Assembly: GCA_008973525.1 (NCBI GenBank) | Contig: WACJ01000310.1 | Location: 124,001-188,000, forward strand | Length of the DNA: 64,000 nucleotides | Source of the DNA: Stenopsyche tienmushanensis | Lineage: Eukaryota; Arthropoda; Insecta; Trichoptera; Stenopsychidae | Direction: 5' to 3' | Part shown: positions 46,543 to 59,144 of the stretch, one piece after another | How the letters are laid out: the number at the start of each line of letters is the position of its first letter | Position numbering within the stretch: position 1 is the first letter of the stretch | Made by a program: the position numbers and the translations under genes | The notes under the pieces: model-generated | Told to the model about the DNA's origin: nothing | The model's database searches: none | The model's input: only the letters and a program-made list of their open reading frames with translations

Positions 46543-46883
46543 CAGAACCGTAACGAGGGTATGAAAGGCCCGTGGTAAATATCTAACTTGCCCCATCCCA
46601 AGAATATCCAATTTAAACAAAAAATGTTAAATAATACTGTTATAAATGCAATATATTAAATATAATTATTATGTATATTTTAAAATAATATCGTTATCGT
46701 GGAAAAAAATGGTTATCGTTAAGTAAAAGCCCTAAAAATGGCCATAAGGTTTGTGTGTCCAACTGGTCCGTTTTTCGGACCGCTGACATGACGAATGAGT
46801 GCCTTGCGATCGGACGCCATACCCGAACATGTCTACAGAATGGTAGCGTGCGCCTGCTTTGCCTCCCTCTTGTTACGGCCCTG
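46543..46883 (-). mobile_element. Complete 341-bp member of the GTAAC-ended palindrome-core family
   Basis: The left end is CAGAACCGTAACGAGGG. The right end, read inward, is CAGGGCCGTAACAAGAGGGA. Flanking octamers AAATCCAG and CAATTCAG agree at 6 of 8 positions, consistent with an old 8-bp duplication. Inside, on the minus strand, are GGTATGGCGTCCGATCGCAA, the core GCGGTCCGAAAAACGGACCA, and TTTTTAGGGCTTTTAC. The CAG-starting ends and 8-bp target size fit a non-autonomous hAT-like element; that assignment is inference. Confidence 0.7.
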
Positions 46884-49386
46884 CAATTCAGTAACATTTG
46901 GTAAAAATACACACTTTTCTTCGAACCGTCACTATTTTTTTATTTTCCAATATTTATTCTTAGTTCTAAGCTATACACAATATTATACAAAGTAAAAATA
47001 TGTTTAATTTTTTTGCTGTAAATTACCTGTTCAGGACTTGGGACTTCCATGGTGAAGAATGTCATCGCTCGTGCACCGACATACGTGGCTCCCCCCACTC
47101 CCACTATTATACTTTGTCAAACTTTAAAAAATATTTTTATATTCAATAAAGATCGCTTAGTCAACACACTAAATATCAATATTCTATATTTAATATTTTT
47201 CGCTTAAAAAATGTTAAAATATCAATCATTTTTATGTCCAACAAAGTAGAAACGTCCCTTAATAAATGGCGAATCCTTTGGAGAACTCATATAGACTTAT
47301 GATTGGTAATCAACGGTTTCTGTTACATCAAACATATTCTCATTCATATATTTTTTTGAGGCAATTGCGTCTTTTAATAGCCTTTTTAAGTATTCTAATT
47401 TCATCGACATTTTGAATTCTGCCTCTTAATTTTTGGATTAGTTTAGTATTAAAAATACGTCTTGATTATGTTAAAAAATCGTGTGAGTGTGTTTGTGTAA
47501 TATATAATAAAATAGGCACGACACGCACACATGCATAATAGTGCGCATGATCAGTTCATATTTGATATTGCATTGGATCGCAGAGTATTTTAGTATATGG
47601 ATTTTTATTTCCAAAGCATTCCCACGGACACACAAATATACACAGTTAAGCATTAATTTGTCATAGCGTGCATTGCGTTATTTATAAATGTGAAATGCTG
47701 GAACTTCAAAAACCACAAAAAACAAATATGTTTGACTGTAAAATGTCATTTGTCGCAATATAGTGGATCCATCACACAAATTATGTCTGGATTTAGCGTA
47801 ATTCAAATCTGTCTGAAATTGATTTTTCCTTGAAGGCTCCAATATGACGAGGCACGTCTTCAAATCAATACGTCGTACTTGCCGTTATTGAGTTGGCCTT
47901 CCGACCGAGGAGATTCCAGAAAAGATCCACGAATCCGTTCTAATTTTCGAAATATTCCACCTATAATTGTAATAGCTCAGTCCAATTGGTTAAGCTAACA
48001 TTTTCCATTTACTGGATCTAAATTGGGAGATGACTAATTTGCCGACACACCAATTTATTCCACTGACCTACATTGGCTCTTTTATAAATATGAGAGATTC
48101 GTGTCAGATATTTAGGGTCATTTCGACCCTGCGGTCAAGGCTCGGTGCTTCTGTCCTAAGCTTCACAATGGGTGTATTTTTGCTGTCAATGCCGTTTCGT
48201 GTGTTTCATTATAATTAGGGGGGGGATTTAATTGAGATATATTTGCATTAAATTTGAATAAATGTCGTTATAATCAACGAGGGACGTAATTTGTATAGCG
48301 AAAAGGGGCGTACGCAGACGAAAAGAGCACTGAAATGAAATGCAATAAATATTATATTATACCATTTTTCGAGGCAACAAATCGCATTCGTATTTCGGAA
48401 TCGACCTTAAAGAAATGATGTTATTGTTTGAATAATCTATCATAGTCAAATGGCTTTTCGCACCAAACGCGAATTCTTCAGGTGGAATTCTCAGAAGAGT
48501 CAATATTTGTTATGTCTTCCATTACGATTTTCGATATTAAGGCGTCAATAATACCCAATTTACTTCGCATATTCAAACATCTTTCGTTGTTGTTCATTTG
48601 CAATTTTTCTTCGACAATTTAATCACATTCTTAGATCAATAACAGGCAATTCGCACAAAACATATCACGTACCAAATTTCGATTTTTATATATCTAGAGC
48701 CAATAAAATAGATTTGGCTAGACCTAGATATTTTCGTCAAAGGATTTATACAGGATATCACGTTTTTCTTCATTTTCTATAAAGAAATTTAATCCTTTGC
48801 TCCATAAAATAATCAATGACTTATGCTAACTTGCATTTTTACCTGTTTTTAAAAAATCCTTTTTGCATCAAATATTTGTGAAAACCAGATTAGTATATTT
48901 CGTACGATAGTTGGTTTACCTATTTAATTCTTCTTCATTTTAGGTCGCCTTTTCGCAATTTCGTCAAAAAAATATCCTACGAACTTATTGAGTGATTTTT
49001 TATATGTACAAATTTATTTTTCTGTATCCTATTTGAGATACGCAATGGGTAACCAACTGCTATTTTCCTTATAATGTGGTCTACATACTAATTATATTTT
49101 AACTTCTCATTAATCGATCGTTCAGGATATCCTTTTTGGCGAAGAACTATGATTTATGTCTTTTTGGCTTACATAAATGACACATTTAAAAAATATGATA
49201 AAAAATTACACGTTTATTGTATGATGCATAATTGCAATGTTAATTTCAAATAATTGCAATGTTAATGACATTCTAAAATCCCATATTTATTATATTTTAT
49301 ATCGATATAGATAGTATATCGAAATTCAATACAGTAATGTTTTAAAATTTTCCACTATTACAACATATTATAAAAATTCGATACAG
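46884..49386. other. Non-coding DNA
   Basis: A tRNA-like phrase TAGCTCAGTCCAATTGGTTA at about 47973-47992 has no matching downstream B box or foldable arms, so I do not call a tRNA. No other features. Confidence 0.4.
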
Positions 49387-49605
49387 TGTAGTAAATACAC
49401 CATAGTAAAGGAAAGGTTAAAATGTTTTTATCTTTATGAAAATCTCAAATGAAGATCGAATATTACTATTTTCTTAAGAAGATACATATCAAATTAGACC
49501 CCGAAAACGCTGCAAACATCCCTAAAAGAGGACGGAGTGGCTACGAAGTCTATGTGCTCAAGCGGTCCATTTTTCGGACCGCTCACACGTCGAAAATATT
49601 GTTGT
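49387..49605. repeat. Fragments of the 148-bp TTAA family and the palindrome-core family
   Basis: GTAGTAAATACACCATAGTA and GGAAAGGTTAA (to 49420) are the end of a TTAA-family copy. GAGGACGGAGTGGCTACGAA, then AGCGGTCCATTTTTCGGACC and GCTCAC (about 49528-49588), is a core fragment of the palindrome-core family. Confidence 0.55.
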
Positions 49606-51408
49606 CTTTATTTATTTCTATATCCGAATTTAAGTCTGATAAATTAATTTGATTGTGGGTAATCGAAAAATTCTTGCTTACTTTATACGCGCGCATCAAT
49701 AGATGTGCTGCGCATTTAAAGCGTCAATTCAAGGCAAGCACACGTTTATGTTTGTTGTCGTACGGCAAAGAATAATAAAATGAAAAGCAAAAACATCCAC
49801 ACATAGCGTATTTTCCGTTTAGATTATAAAATGATACTTTATCGCGCATTCCGGTAATTATTTATAGGCCAACGTTGGAAGAAAAACACACCGAACGTAT
49901 GCAATTTTTTCAAAAATAGATCCTGCATTGTGCTATTTTCGCTATAACAAAATAAACATAAAAATGTAATGAAAGCAGCCTGTGCATGTTTACGTTTGAT
50001 ACATATGTTTATACTATGCGTTCTACGTTTCGGTTCGTCTATTTTCGAGGCGTATTTGTAAATTTGATAATGTTATAAATTCATATTGTTTACTTGCGAA
50101 CCGGTCGTCAAAATATGATTTGAGTGAGGTTGGGCTTTTTGAGGTGCTGCCAAGTTATTCCAATAAATTCCATATGGCGATTTTGGAATAAGTTCGTGCC
50201 CGAATCGGACCCATGGGGATCAAAGAAATCTTTGACGGAATTCATCCAACATCTTCGTCATTTCTATTTAAAAAAAAAAAAATGTATTTCCATCGCAAAT
50301 CATCGTTTTTCAACTTGTATTAGAAGTATGTAGTCCATTTGTAGTTGATAAGTATATTTTGCATTTTGATATTTTAGATGCATGTCTTTTGTTCGAGATG
50401 TAGCAAAAGTAGCTGTGAAATTTTAACTAATTGGTTTTTTGTCTGTTTTTTCATGCGATCTGTGCAAATTTCAGATGGTGAGTTGAACGATCAATATTAT
50501 TTATATTATACTTCATACAGATACGTGCATCAATTTATTTATGTGCGCATTTTTCATCGTTCTACGTTTCAGCAAAATTTAATTTTGGCGATGGCCGCAA
50601 TTCGATTGATCATCATGATGCGTGTATCATCGATCCCCATTTGGATAATCCTCCTTGTCTCTTCTCCGTTTAATTATTTTTTTAGACTCGAAGAATGCTT
50701 TGGATCTTCTCCAAAGCTCTCAGGATTTAAATTCGCCTGTGGAGATTTAAATATGGGAGATTTAATATATGTTACGAACGTCCTGTACGTCGACTCATCT
50801 CGCAGCAAGATCTCTGGATTTCAAGTTTAATATCATTGACAATGAGTTCAATTAACATCTAAAGAAGCGAAAATTAACAGATAGGATGATATAATCGGAG
50901 TATGCTAATTTAGTGTAATAATTTTCATGATCATGCTGTTGAAGTTAAATAATAATTTTGCTTAGACCTTTGATATTGCTATAGTTGATAAATAATATTC
51001 TAAATAGATCCACGAAAATCACTACCAAAATACGAACCGGCTCGATAGAGCCGGTTATTCAAAGATGTCTATTTCAAAATTGCCGCTATTAAAATACACA
51101 ATAAAAAATGCTTATTTCAAAAGAGATTGGGATTTAATTGGTACTCAACCATTGATGTGTGTGTATAAGATCTACTTTTGGAGTCCACATCATTAATTCA
51201 TCCGACTTGCCGCACGATCTGCCCACTATTATTCTAACAAGTGTTGGCATAGTGTACTATTTTATATACGATTGAATGATATTTTGATTTGGTTGCTCTC
51301 ATCGCATCCAGTTTTGACAAATTTATATTGCAGAGCGTTCTTACGGATGTACAAACGCTAAAAATAAAATAAAAAACACACAACACCCGCGCGCTACTAT
51401 GATGTGTA
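49606..51408. other. Non-coding DNA
   Basis: A 150-codon plus-strand ORF at 50378-50830 has hydrophobic and cysteine-containing stretches but no recognised domain. Its first half looks like AT-rich noise. I do not call it a gene. Confidence 0.35.
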
Positions 51409-51520
51409 TTTGGTACACCATATGAAATTCTGAACCCTGTATCTATTATATTTAATATCGATATTCCCATTGTTAGAGTCGAGTTGTAGTAAATACATCA
51501 TGGTGAAGGAAATGTTAGAT
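51409..51520 (-). repeat. Partial copy of the 148-bp TTAA family, subfamily of 43189
   Basis: It contains ATGATGTGTATTTGGTACAC, TGAACCCTGTATCTATTATA, and the end GTAGTAAATACATCATGGTG, AAGGAAATGTTA. It matches 43189-43290 inverted. Confidence 0.55.
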
Positions 51521-51749
51521 GAGCCCGTATGAGCTGCCAAGACGAACAGCGCAATGGTCGATCAAATAAAGTAACCACTTCAGAGATGGTGTAGAAAATC
51601 TATAAAATGGTATTTGATGATCATCGACTGTAAGTGTGCGAGCTAGCAGCCATAGTAGGCCTTTCAAATTCAGATGGGTGCTGCGTTTGCTCACATTGGT
51701 AAAACAGCGTCATGATAATTTCACAGTAATAAGGCATCAAGTTTTTGTA

Positions 51750-52054
51750 TCAATTTAGGATGAAACATGAGTCCATCACTTCACATCTGAGACAAAGGAT
51801 CATGTGGACCCTCCACTGTCCTGAGCTATTTTTTAGTTCCGCTATTCCATGTATCCCTGAAAATGCCTTAAAAGAGAACGGAGGAACGGTATGTGTCCAA
51901 ACGGTCCACTTTTCAGATCGCTGACATGACGAATGAACGCCTCGCGATCGGATGCCATATCCGAGCATGTCTACAGAACGATTACGAACTCTCATTAGAA
52001 AACGAAATTGTCCGAAGAAGACTGATCGGGCGCCTACTTTGCCACCCCCTTGTC
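51750..52054 (-). repeat. Palindrome-core repeat copy, right end present
   Basis: On the minus strand it starts ACAAGGGGGTGGCAAAGTAG at about 52053 (terminal bases diverged). It continues GGATATGGCATCCGATCGCG, the degraded core GCGATCTGAAAAGTGGACCG, then ATGTGAAGTGATGGACTCAT and GTTTCATCCTAAATTGATAC. The last blocks match 55.7 kb. Confidence 0.6.
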
Positions 52055-52715
52055 TCATTCGAACGAAACCTGATGAATATAACGTTTCCACGACATGTCA
52101 CCCAACTCATCAATCATTTTTATTTGACACACACTAATGCTGGATTTTAATGATCGAATCTAATCCGAAAAATTCACAGAACTTATTTTCATTTGAATTA
52201 AAATCCAAGCACCATAACATGGATCGAAGATTTACATTTGCAAATTACGTAGATGTGGACGATAAACTCTGCTAGATGCCAAAATCGATTCATTATACGA
52301 ACTTCGAGAAATTGCGCATTTACATCGCAAAATTCGCAATAAATTTCACATGACCTCATCGTTTTCTTTGTTACCCCCAAACGTAAAACCGACTCACCCT
52401 CCTTAATGTACGAACAAATAAATTTGAATAATTCCGTTTATGCTCATGGATCTTTGAATAAAAATATGACCCGAATGCTTTCATTCTCTGCCAAAGTGCA
52501 CTTAAAACAAACACAATGGACATTGTTAGAGCTGATATTTTATAAGGGCTTCGTTTATGTTTCGTGCAAATACATCGTACAAATTAAGGGATGGATCTTT
52601 ATTGGCTGCCAATATTAAGGCGTACATATGAAGGTTCCGAATTTCGTTATGGTGGATGGCGTTAATAAAGATTTCCGCTTTTTTGTATGAGTTCAAAATG
52701 GAACATAGATATATT
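52055..52715. other. Non-coding DNA
   Basis: Nothing supportable seen. Confidence 0.35.
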
Positions 52716-53330
52716 CTAACACCCACTCTTCGGGTTGGTGTTAGACTCCACGATGCCCACCCATAAAACCCCAGGGAGGAGCCAACCCTATGCCTGTGGG
52801 CAACGGTTGAACCACTGGGATAATGATGTGGAGTGGAGGTGTGCGTCGATTTGCTCATCAAACCCAGCTAATATAAGTTGGGTGCGCAGGTCACCCAGTG
52901 CTGCGCACCCATAAAGGGATGTATGGAACAACCGATTAAAGTAGTTGGTGGAGACTGTGTCAAATGTTCACCACTATTCTCAACAGCCTAGGCAAACAAG
53001 AGAGAACGGTCTTAGGCTGTTCGAATGGCATCTCGTCTCCGTGGTTAGATATTAAGAATGACCTAACCGATACGAGTATCATGGGGAACTTAGCTTGAAC
53101 CTTAGTCTTTTCCTCTTTCATTGCACCTTCGGGCGCACATGATTTAAAGCTGGTCTTTTCCGTGGAAACCTCGCCTCCTCTGGAGGGCGTAGAGCAAAAG
53201 GAGTGAGCGCCTGGATGCTCTGCGCGTAACGTTTCTTGTGGGGCTAAAAGATCAGTGGAAAACACTCTATGTGTGGTTAGTCTTGAGGTAACCCGGAATG
53301 CCGAACTGCAGCAGCGCAGGAAATGGGCTC
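52716..53330. other. GC-richer block with strong hairpins, possible retrotransposon 5' UTR
   Basis: It is clearly richer in G and C than its flanks. It opens with a hairpin: CTAACACCCAC (52716-52726), loop TCTTCGG, GTTGGTGTTAG (52734-52744). A perfect 10-bp stem follows: GGGTGCGCAG (52880-52889) and CTGCGCACCC (52901-52910), with an 11-base loop. A 101-codon minus-strand ORF at 52960-53265 has no recognised domain. Structured GC-rich blocks of this kind occur in 5' UTRs of non-LTR retrotransposons, but I have no protein evidence here. Confidence 0.4.
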
Positions 53331-53392
53331 GATTATAATGAAACCTTAATCCAGTCAGTTGCTGAGTGATGTCTGTCTTCTTGTCCCTCCCT

Positions 53393-53520
53393 TCTCAAAG
53401 TCCAACGACATTCCAGATAATCCAGAAACACATCAGAACACCAATATAATAATCTCATTTGCTATTAAATGACCTGCGATTTACGCTGCCAGCTCTCAGT
53501 CGATGAGGTCGAATTCCTTA
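53393..53520. repeat. Dispersed repeat, second copy of 16440-16605
   Basis: See the intron 11 copy. TCCAGAAACACATCAGAACA and TTTACGCTGCCAGCTCTCAG match it in order. It follows directly on the GC-richer block and may be part of the same element. Confidence 0.5.
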
Positions 53521-55333
53521 TTAAAACCAAGGGAAACCTTTTATAAAAATGGAATAAGTAATCTAGTGTTTCATTAGCCAAAGACAATTGAAGCTGATAG
53601 TTATTGTATTGATCGAATTTATCATGTTTCGTAAAATTTATGGCATTTCAATCCTCACCCTCGAATTCCGAACGCTCATATGATATGCCTTAATATTTTC
53701 AAAATCGACTCAAATAAATGAGCTTTTCTCGAGGAAAAGCAGCCGGCTGAGTTACATAAACGTCTTCAATGTTTACAAACACGATGGTAACGTGACCTAT
53801 TCTTTGGAAATCGATCCTGCAGACGGCCTTCGCCAGGAGTCACTAAGTCTGGCGCGCAGTTTACATCTTTTATGGCACTCGGTATATTTTACTTCTCGGA
53901 AAATTTCAACGCAAATAGGTCGATTTTTCCGCATTTGCGACTCGAATGCTTCGATTCGGCGAATGCATTTCTGCATTTTTCGACGCAACATGCCAAATTG
54001 TGATATATTTCTGCGTTGTAACGCGGCTGACGTAATTCTCAGGCGATGACCTCACATTTGCATGCTTGATTATTATTTTCGCCACCGAACAGTCGAAAAC
54101 ATGCCCTCCTCAAAAAAAAAGCCGACAAACACCATGTGTAAATTTTGCTAGGATTGATCATAAAAATGTAATCCATACTCCGATTTGGGGGTGCTCGTTA
54201 ATGGTCTCGAATTACATATGAATATGACCTCAATTTCCGCCATGGGAATGGAATCTCGATTCGTCGTTTGGATAACCACGTAACATGAACACATTTTGGC
54301 CAAGTAGACTGGCAATTCTGCAATGCGCACATTGAAGACCTCAGAAGAAATAGCGACATTCAACGTGTGTGCATGTGTATGGCCTTTTTTATGCGATGAC
54401 TACACCACAAAATGGCTGCCCCTGTTTTAAATGGATGTTTCAATGAGTCCATGTGTAATCAAACACCGTTTAAATCGATCTGATAATAATATTGGAGCAT
54501 ATTTGAGCTTCAACGTCCAATAACTCTATTGATAAATCGCATAGCTATTGAACATCGTTTATAAAAGACATTAACAATGGAATTTTAACGTTTGATACAT
54601 TGATAAATTATTAATAATTTGGAACAGCGACTGGCCGTGAAAAAGCAATAAAATTTTCAGGTTATGATTTTGATATATAACATATCACAATGTCAATAGT
54701 TTGAAGGCTACTAATTGATGATTTAATATGGAAATATTCAAAATTGCCTAAACAATCATGTTTTTAATGGATCCATAAAGAATTATTAACTACCAATATC
54801 AAATATTATAAGCGGAATTGTATTAGATGTAATTAATATCTTTGGGGGCTATAAATGCAAAGCTTTTAAATCACGACATTATAGCATTAATTCTCCACGT
54901 CTCGCAAACATAAGTCGGCGCGCGTTAGTAGCATCGATCTTATTTCATAACTTCGATCAATTCTGTTATAATTTCAAATAAACAATCGACTGTCATATAT
55001 ACATACAATTCCTAATATTTTTATTTTAGCTCTTTCATTCTGGTCGATTTGATATTGACAGTCCAAATATTTATACCGTCAATCAATTCCAAATGCAGAT
55101 ATTCAATGTCAAACGGAACGAAATCTTCATTATTGTTTTATCACCAGCGAAACACATCATACCTGAAATGGACATCATAAAGTATACATAGGATCCAAAA
55201 TAAAATATTGAGTCGTTGCTGAATATGCTGGATAAAATTATTGGCACATAAATGTTGTCTATTTACTATATATATTTACTTAAAAATTAAATTCATTTTT
55301 AATGAGCAAATGATAGTCTGAAAGTTACAGTCT
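53521..55333. other. Non-coding DNA
   Basis: The ORFs here are short and overlapping; none is supported. Confidence 0.35.
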
Positions 55334-55790
55334 AGGACTGTAACAAGAGGGTGGCAAAGTAGGCACCTGCTTCATGGGGACACTCATTGACTCTGTCTGT
55401 TTCCCTCTTTTCTTCGTTATCACTCAAACATTGGGCCGACCCAGCCGGAATTTTCCCGCAATAAAATAGAGAACGATACGGTCCAAGCAGTGGTCCAAAA
55501 AGCGGACCGGTTGGACATACAGACCATATAGTCACTTCGTCCTCTTTTAAGACTTTTTGCGGCATTTTCAGAGATAAACGCGTACCCTGGGCCTTCTATG
55601 ATCTATATGATCACGAAAGCCACCACACAGACTAACTTACATTGGTAACACGCGGAAAATGAGGTCAGGTCAGGAAAATGGTGTCCTTTTGAACATGGAT
55701 TCCCATGTTCATTTGTCTCAAATGTGAAGTGATGGACTTATGTTTCATCCATGGTTATGAATTGATGCAAAAATTCGGCCTTATTGCCGC
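55334..55790 (+). repeat. Palindrome-core repeat copy, long form
   Basis: The left part is AGGACTGTAACAAGAGGGTG then GCAAAGTAGGCACCTGCTTC. The core is AGTGGTCCAAAAAGCGGACC. The right part has ATGTGAAGTGATGGACTTAT and GTTTCATCCATGGTTATGAA. At about 450 bp it resembles the copies at 38 and 51.8 kb rather than the 341-bp form. Confidence 0.6.
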
Positions 55791-57852
55791 GAAACATCGC
55801 CAAACACTCGATTTAAACACCATCATGACGCTGTTTTTGTTCCATTGTGAACAAACGCGGCATCAATCTTGCGCACAGCTTTCTCATGTCCAAATTTACA
55901 GTCAATATGCGATGTACAGCATTATCATGTCCGCCAGCTTGCGTACTTACAGTCGACGGTTATCCAATACCATTTTGTGGATTTTACAGCTCTGTTACAG
56001 TCTACCGAGCTTTCAACGTTGCGAACATTAATAACCTGAATGATTGTCAATATCGGCGTTAAATTAAAATCTACAAAGCTGCATTTTTGTCCACAAGTGG
56101 TTTGCGTCGATTATTGTTAAATAAACGTCGTCTGCTTTCGGTGCAAGATGGTTAGGGCTTCGATAGACGTGGTTAAAGTTGTAGCGCGCGAACTTGATTG
56201 TGAAGTATTGCAACTTAAGCATTGCAATATTGTGTAGATTTAATCTCTCGGAATCTGGCAAATATTCTTTGATGATTCATATCTTGAGGAAGTGTTTTCG
56301 ATGCGATTCTCATTCGCCATTCAAAAGATATTACCTGTAGGCTATTTTAATATTCAAGGCTGCATTGCCAAAATCGGAGGTTATTTTTTGTTTTTCCATA
56401 TGCAGAACCATCGGTGGGCGTTCTGGACCCTTGATGGTTTTTATGATTCACTGATTGTATTGCGTTTCAAAAAATACGTACGGAAATTTGGGTTTGATTC
56501 TATTTCTTTGAGGTCATTCTGTTGCCAGACAGGTTATTTGCTTGTACCACGAGACCAAACTCAAGGCTCTATCGGGTCGGTTAAATTGAAAATCATGGGG
56601 AGCTTGGATATTTTAAGAATTTTAATGGGCTTTTAAAGTCATTATCGACTAATTGAAAAACAAATGTTAAAATGGCCTTCTTTATGGGAGTATTGCGTAC
56701 TTAAATCTTGGGCATTGATTGAGTCTTCACGAGGCTTAATCTGATGTGATGAATTCAATTTAGACTGGCAGAAGGGCTTTCTTCCTTTTTACCGAGCAAG
56801 CATCATCATTGTGAAGTGTTAAATCCAATTAGATACGCACATCTTGTAAATTTTGTATCATAAGTGTCCCTGATTAAAATTGCTCTTATGAAAATGAGGA
56901 ATTCCAATAAATTATATTAGAAGATAGAGCACACTGTCATCATTAATTGAGTATAAAATGCGTTGGAATGTTGTTGCCAAATGACATTTATATATATTTA
57001 TTCAACGTCCAATGGAACGCTATAACAAAGCAATGATCATCAATGGTATTATTAAAATATGTGTATATGAGCAAGGTGTGGTATCAGACCTTGACCGGTA
57101 CACGCGAACTAGCGACTGCTGAGTTCACGAAACAAGTTATAATTTGGCGAGTAGAAGTCGTAAAATATAGGGTAACCATACTTTCAGCGGTTTTCATAAA
57201 ATGCACGTGCGCCGTAAAAAGTACTAATTTCATGCTGACGTATAGAATTTATTCTTAAACATGTGAACACAATTATTGTTTCTTTGTGGACGGTTAATTG
57301 ACGATGAAATTTGTAGAGCAGTCGAAGCTTGCAAGTTGTAGTCAATTAAGTCCACATTCCACGCAGAAATATTTCATTTGACGGATTGGACGAGAAGAAT
57401 GTTTAAGTGTAGGTGGATAGTGGACGGAGTCTCTCTTAATTCATCCACAACTTTTATTATGAAATTCTTAAATATTTCAACATCATAATAAAAGATTGAA
57501 TTCCATATATATTTGAAATATAATTTTTATAAAAGTTACAATAAAAAATCATAAAAGACGTTCTCATCCAATATACGTTAATTATTTTAAGATATGAATA
57601 TCATTTACGGTTTAAATGAACAATTATAAGATATATCAGCAACGTTATACCGCAGCAACAATTTAATATAAATGTCTACTTTAAGTAATTAGTATGAAGC
57701 GCTCACATATTTTTTTAAACGTGTCACAAACTAATTAGATTATCCCATTCATAAATTTATCATTCATGTTCCCATGAATTTATATTAAAATACAACATTA
57801 TACGGTACGTTTCTAATCTGTTTGGCTAATAATTGTATAATATTGATTGAAG
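55791..57852. other. Non-coding DNA; 5' exon of the next gene should lie in or beyond it
   Basis: The next gene's first visible exon begins after an acceptor with incoming phase 1, so an upstream coding exon is needed. ATGATCATCAATG|GTATTA at 57032-57044 has the right phase, but the evidence is too weak to choose it. No other gene was seen; a 114-codon ORF at 56292-56636 has no recognised domain. Confidence 0.4.
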
Positions 57853-59144
57853 GTGCTTTCAAAAGCTTGGGAGAAAAGACATCAGCTCTCTTCGACCGTA
57901 AGAAAAAGGATGCCACAAACATCGCCAATGAAAAAGTTCAAGCTGCTTCCGGCATAATTGAAGATCAGGCAAAGAAAACCGGTGATCTTATTCAAACGAC
58001 CAAGAGCGATGCTGAAAATACCGTCATCGGAGCTGCATCATCAGGTTTCATAATCATACATAAAAGTATATTTAACACCAAAAAAAAAATGTATTATATC
58101 TGATAATTTTATATTTATACTCACAGCCATCGGTAGTAAACAATCCGCCATCGATTCTCTCGATAAAGAATTCAGCAAAATGTCGACTGCAGCCGATGAA
58201 GTAAAGGGCGCTACCACTAAGGTATACAAGCATTTAATTTTGCCACCCGGACACGTCTAAAACAATCAAATTTATTATGAATTTGATAATTATATATATA
58301 TAATAAATTTGATGAACAATTTTATTTTTCCAGGCAATTGATGATGGCAAAAAAGCCATCGACGATACACGACAGGCTGCCACCAATGCTGTCGATAGCA
58401 CTCGTAAAGCCGTAGATGATACCTTAAGTAAATATTTTCTATTTGATTTGCAATTTTTTATATGTTTATGCGACATTATTTGAATATGCCGTTTTTTTTA
58501 TTCCAGGCACACTTCATCAAACTGTTGATCATACCAAACAAGCCGCCGAGGCTGCAAAAAATAGTGCTATGCAAGCCGCCCAAGCTGCTAAAGCTGGAGT
58601 CGAATCCGCTGCAGGTATTTGTCCACTTTGATCAGAAATATTATCTGAAAAGATGCATTTATAAAAGACATTTATAATAACGATAATCATAATTAATATT
58701 AGTCATAATTTAAATATGAATTTATTTCTTACAGCATCGGCAGTGGAAGAAGGTAAAAAAGCCGCCGTCGGTGTCGCGGAAGAGGCCAGCAACCAAGTCA
58801 GCAGCGCAGTCGATCAAGGACTTGCAACAGTAGAAAAGACAATCGACGACGGCATGCAATCCGCAAGCGCTTTAGCCGACCAAAAACTCAAAGAAACTGA
58901 AAAATACATCGATGGAAAACGAGAAGCGGTATAATTGATTCGATATTTATAACATTTCGATTGAATTCGACGCTTCAATACCTCTTCTTGTCGACATTTT
59001 CAGTTGGTGTCCGGAATTTCAACGGGAATCGCATCGGCAACACAGAAGGCGACCGAGGCGGGTAACGCCGGCGCCATGAATCTCCTGGGAAAAACCGGCC
59101 TCATGGGCATGGGCAAACCAGAAACGCAAATTGAAAAGAATTGA
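57853..59144 (+). CDS. Alanine-rich 11-mer-repeat amphipathic protein (LEA/perilipin-like), 5' end missing
   Basis: Six exons join in frame: 57853-58044, 58127-58221, 58334-58427, 58507-58614, 58735-58928, 59004-59144 (stop TGA), about 274 residues. All junctions are GT-AG with matching phases, and the first enters in phase 1, so a start exon lies upstream. The protein is rich in Ala, Lys, Asp, Glu, Gln and Thr. It has runs of 11-residue periods, clearest across exons 3-4 (TRQAATNAVDS, TRKAVDDTLST, LHQTVDHTKQA, AEAAKNSAMQA). Such periods form long amphipathic helices in group-3 LEA proteins, perilipins, synucleins and exchangeable apolipoproteins. No signal peptide or membrane segment is visible. 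The C-terminus turns Gly/Met-rich (GAMNLLGKTGLMGMGKPETQ). A role in lipid-droplet or membrane coating, or in stress protection, is inference from repeat type. I do not recognise the ortholog. Confidence 0.8.

Noticed and set aside
47970..48035. tRNA-like A box (TAGCTCAGTCCAATTGGTTA)
   Set aside because: No B box at the right distance and no cloverleaf.
50378..50830. 150-codon plus-strand ORF
   Set aside because: Composition of the first half is typical of translated AT-rich DNA; no domain or signal that I can defend.
52526..53265. ORFs of 101-111 codons on the minus strand
   Set aside because: GC-richer structured block; no domain recognised and no supporting splice sites or neighbours.
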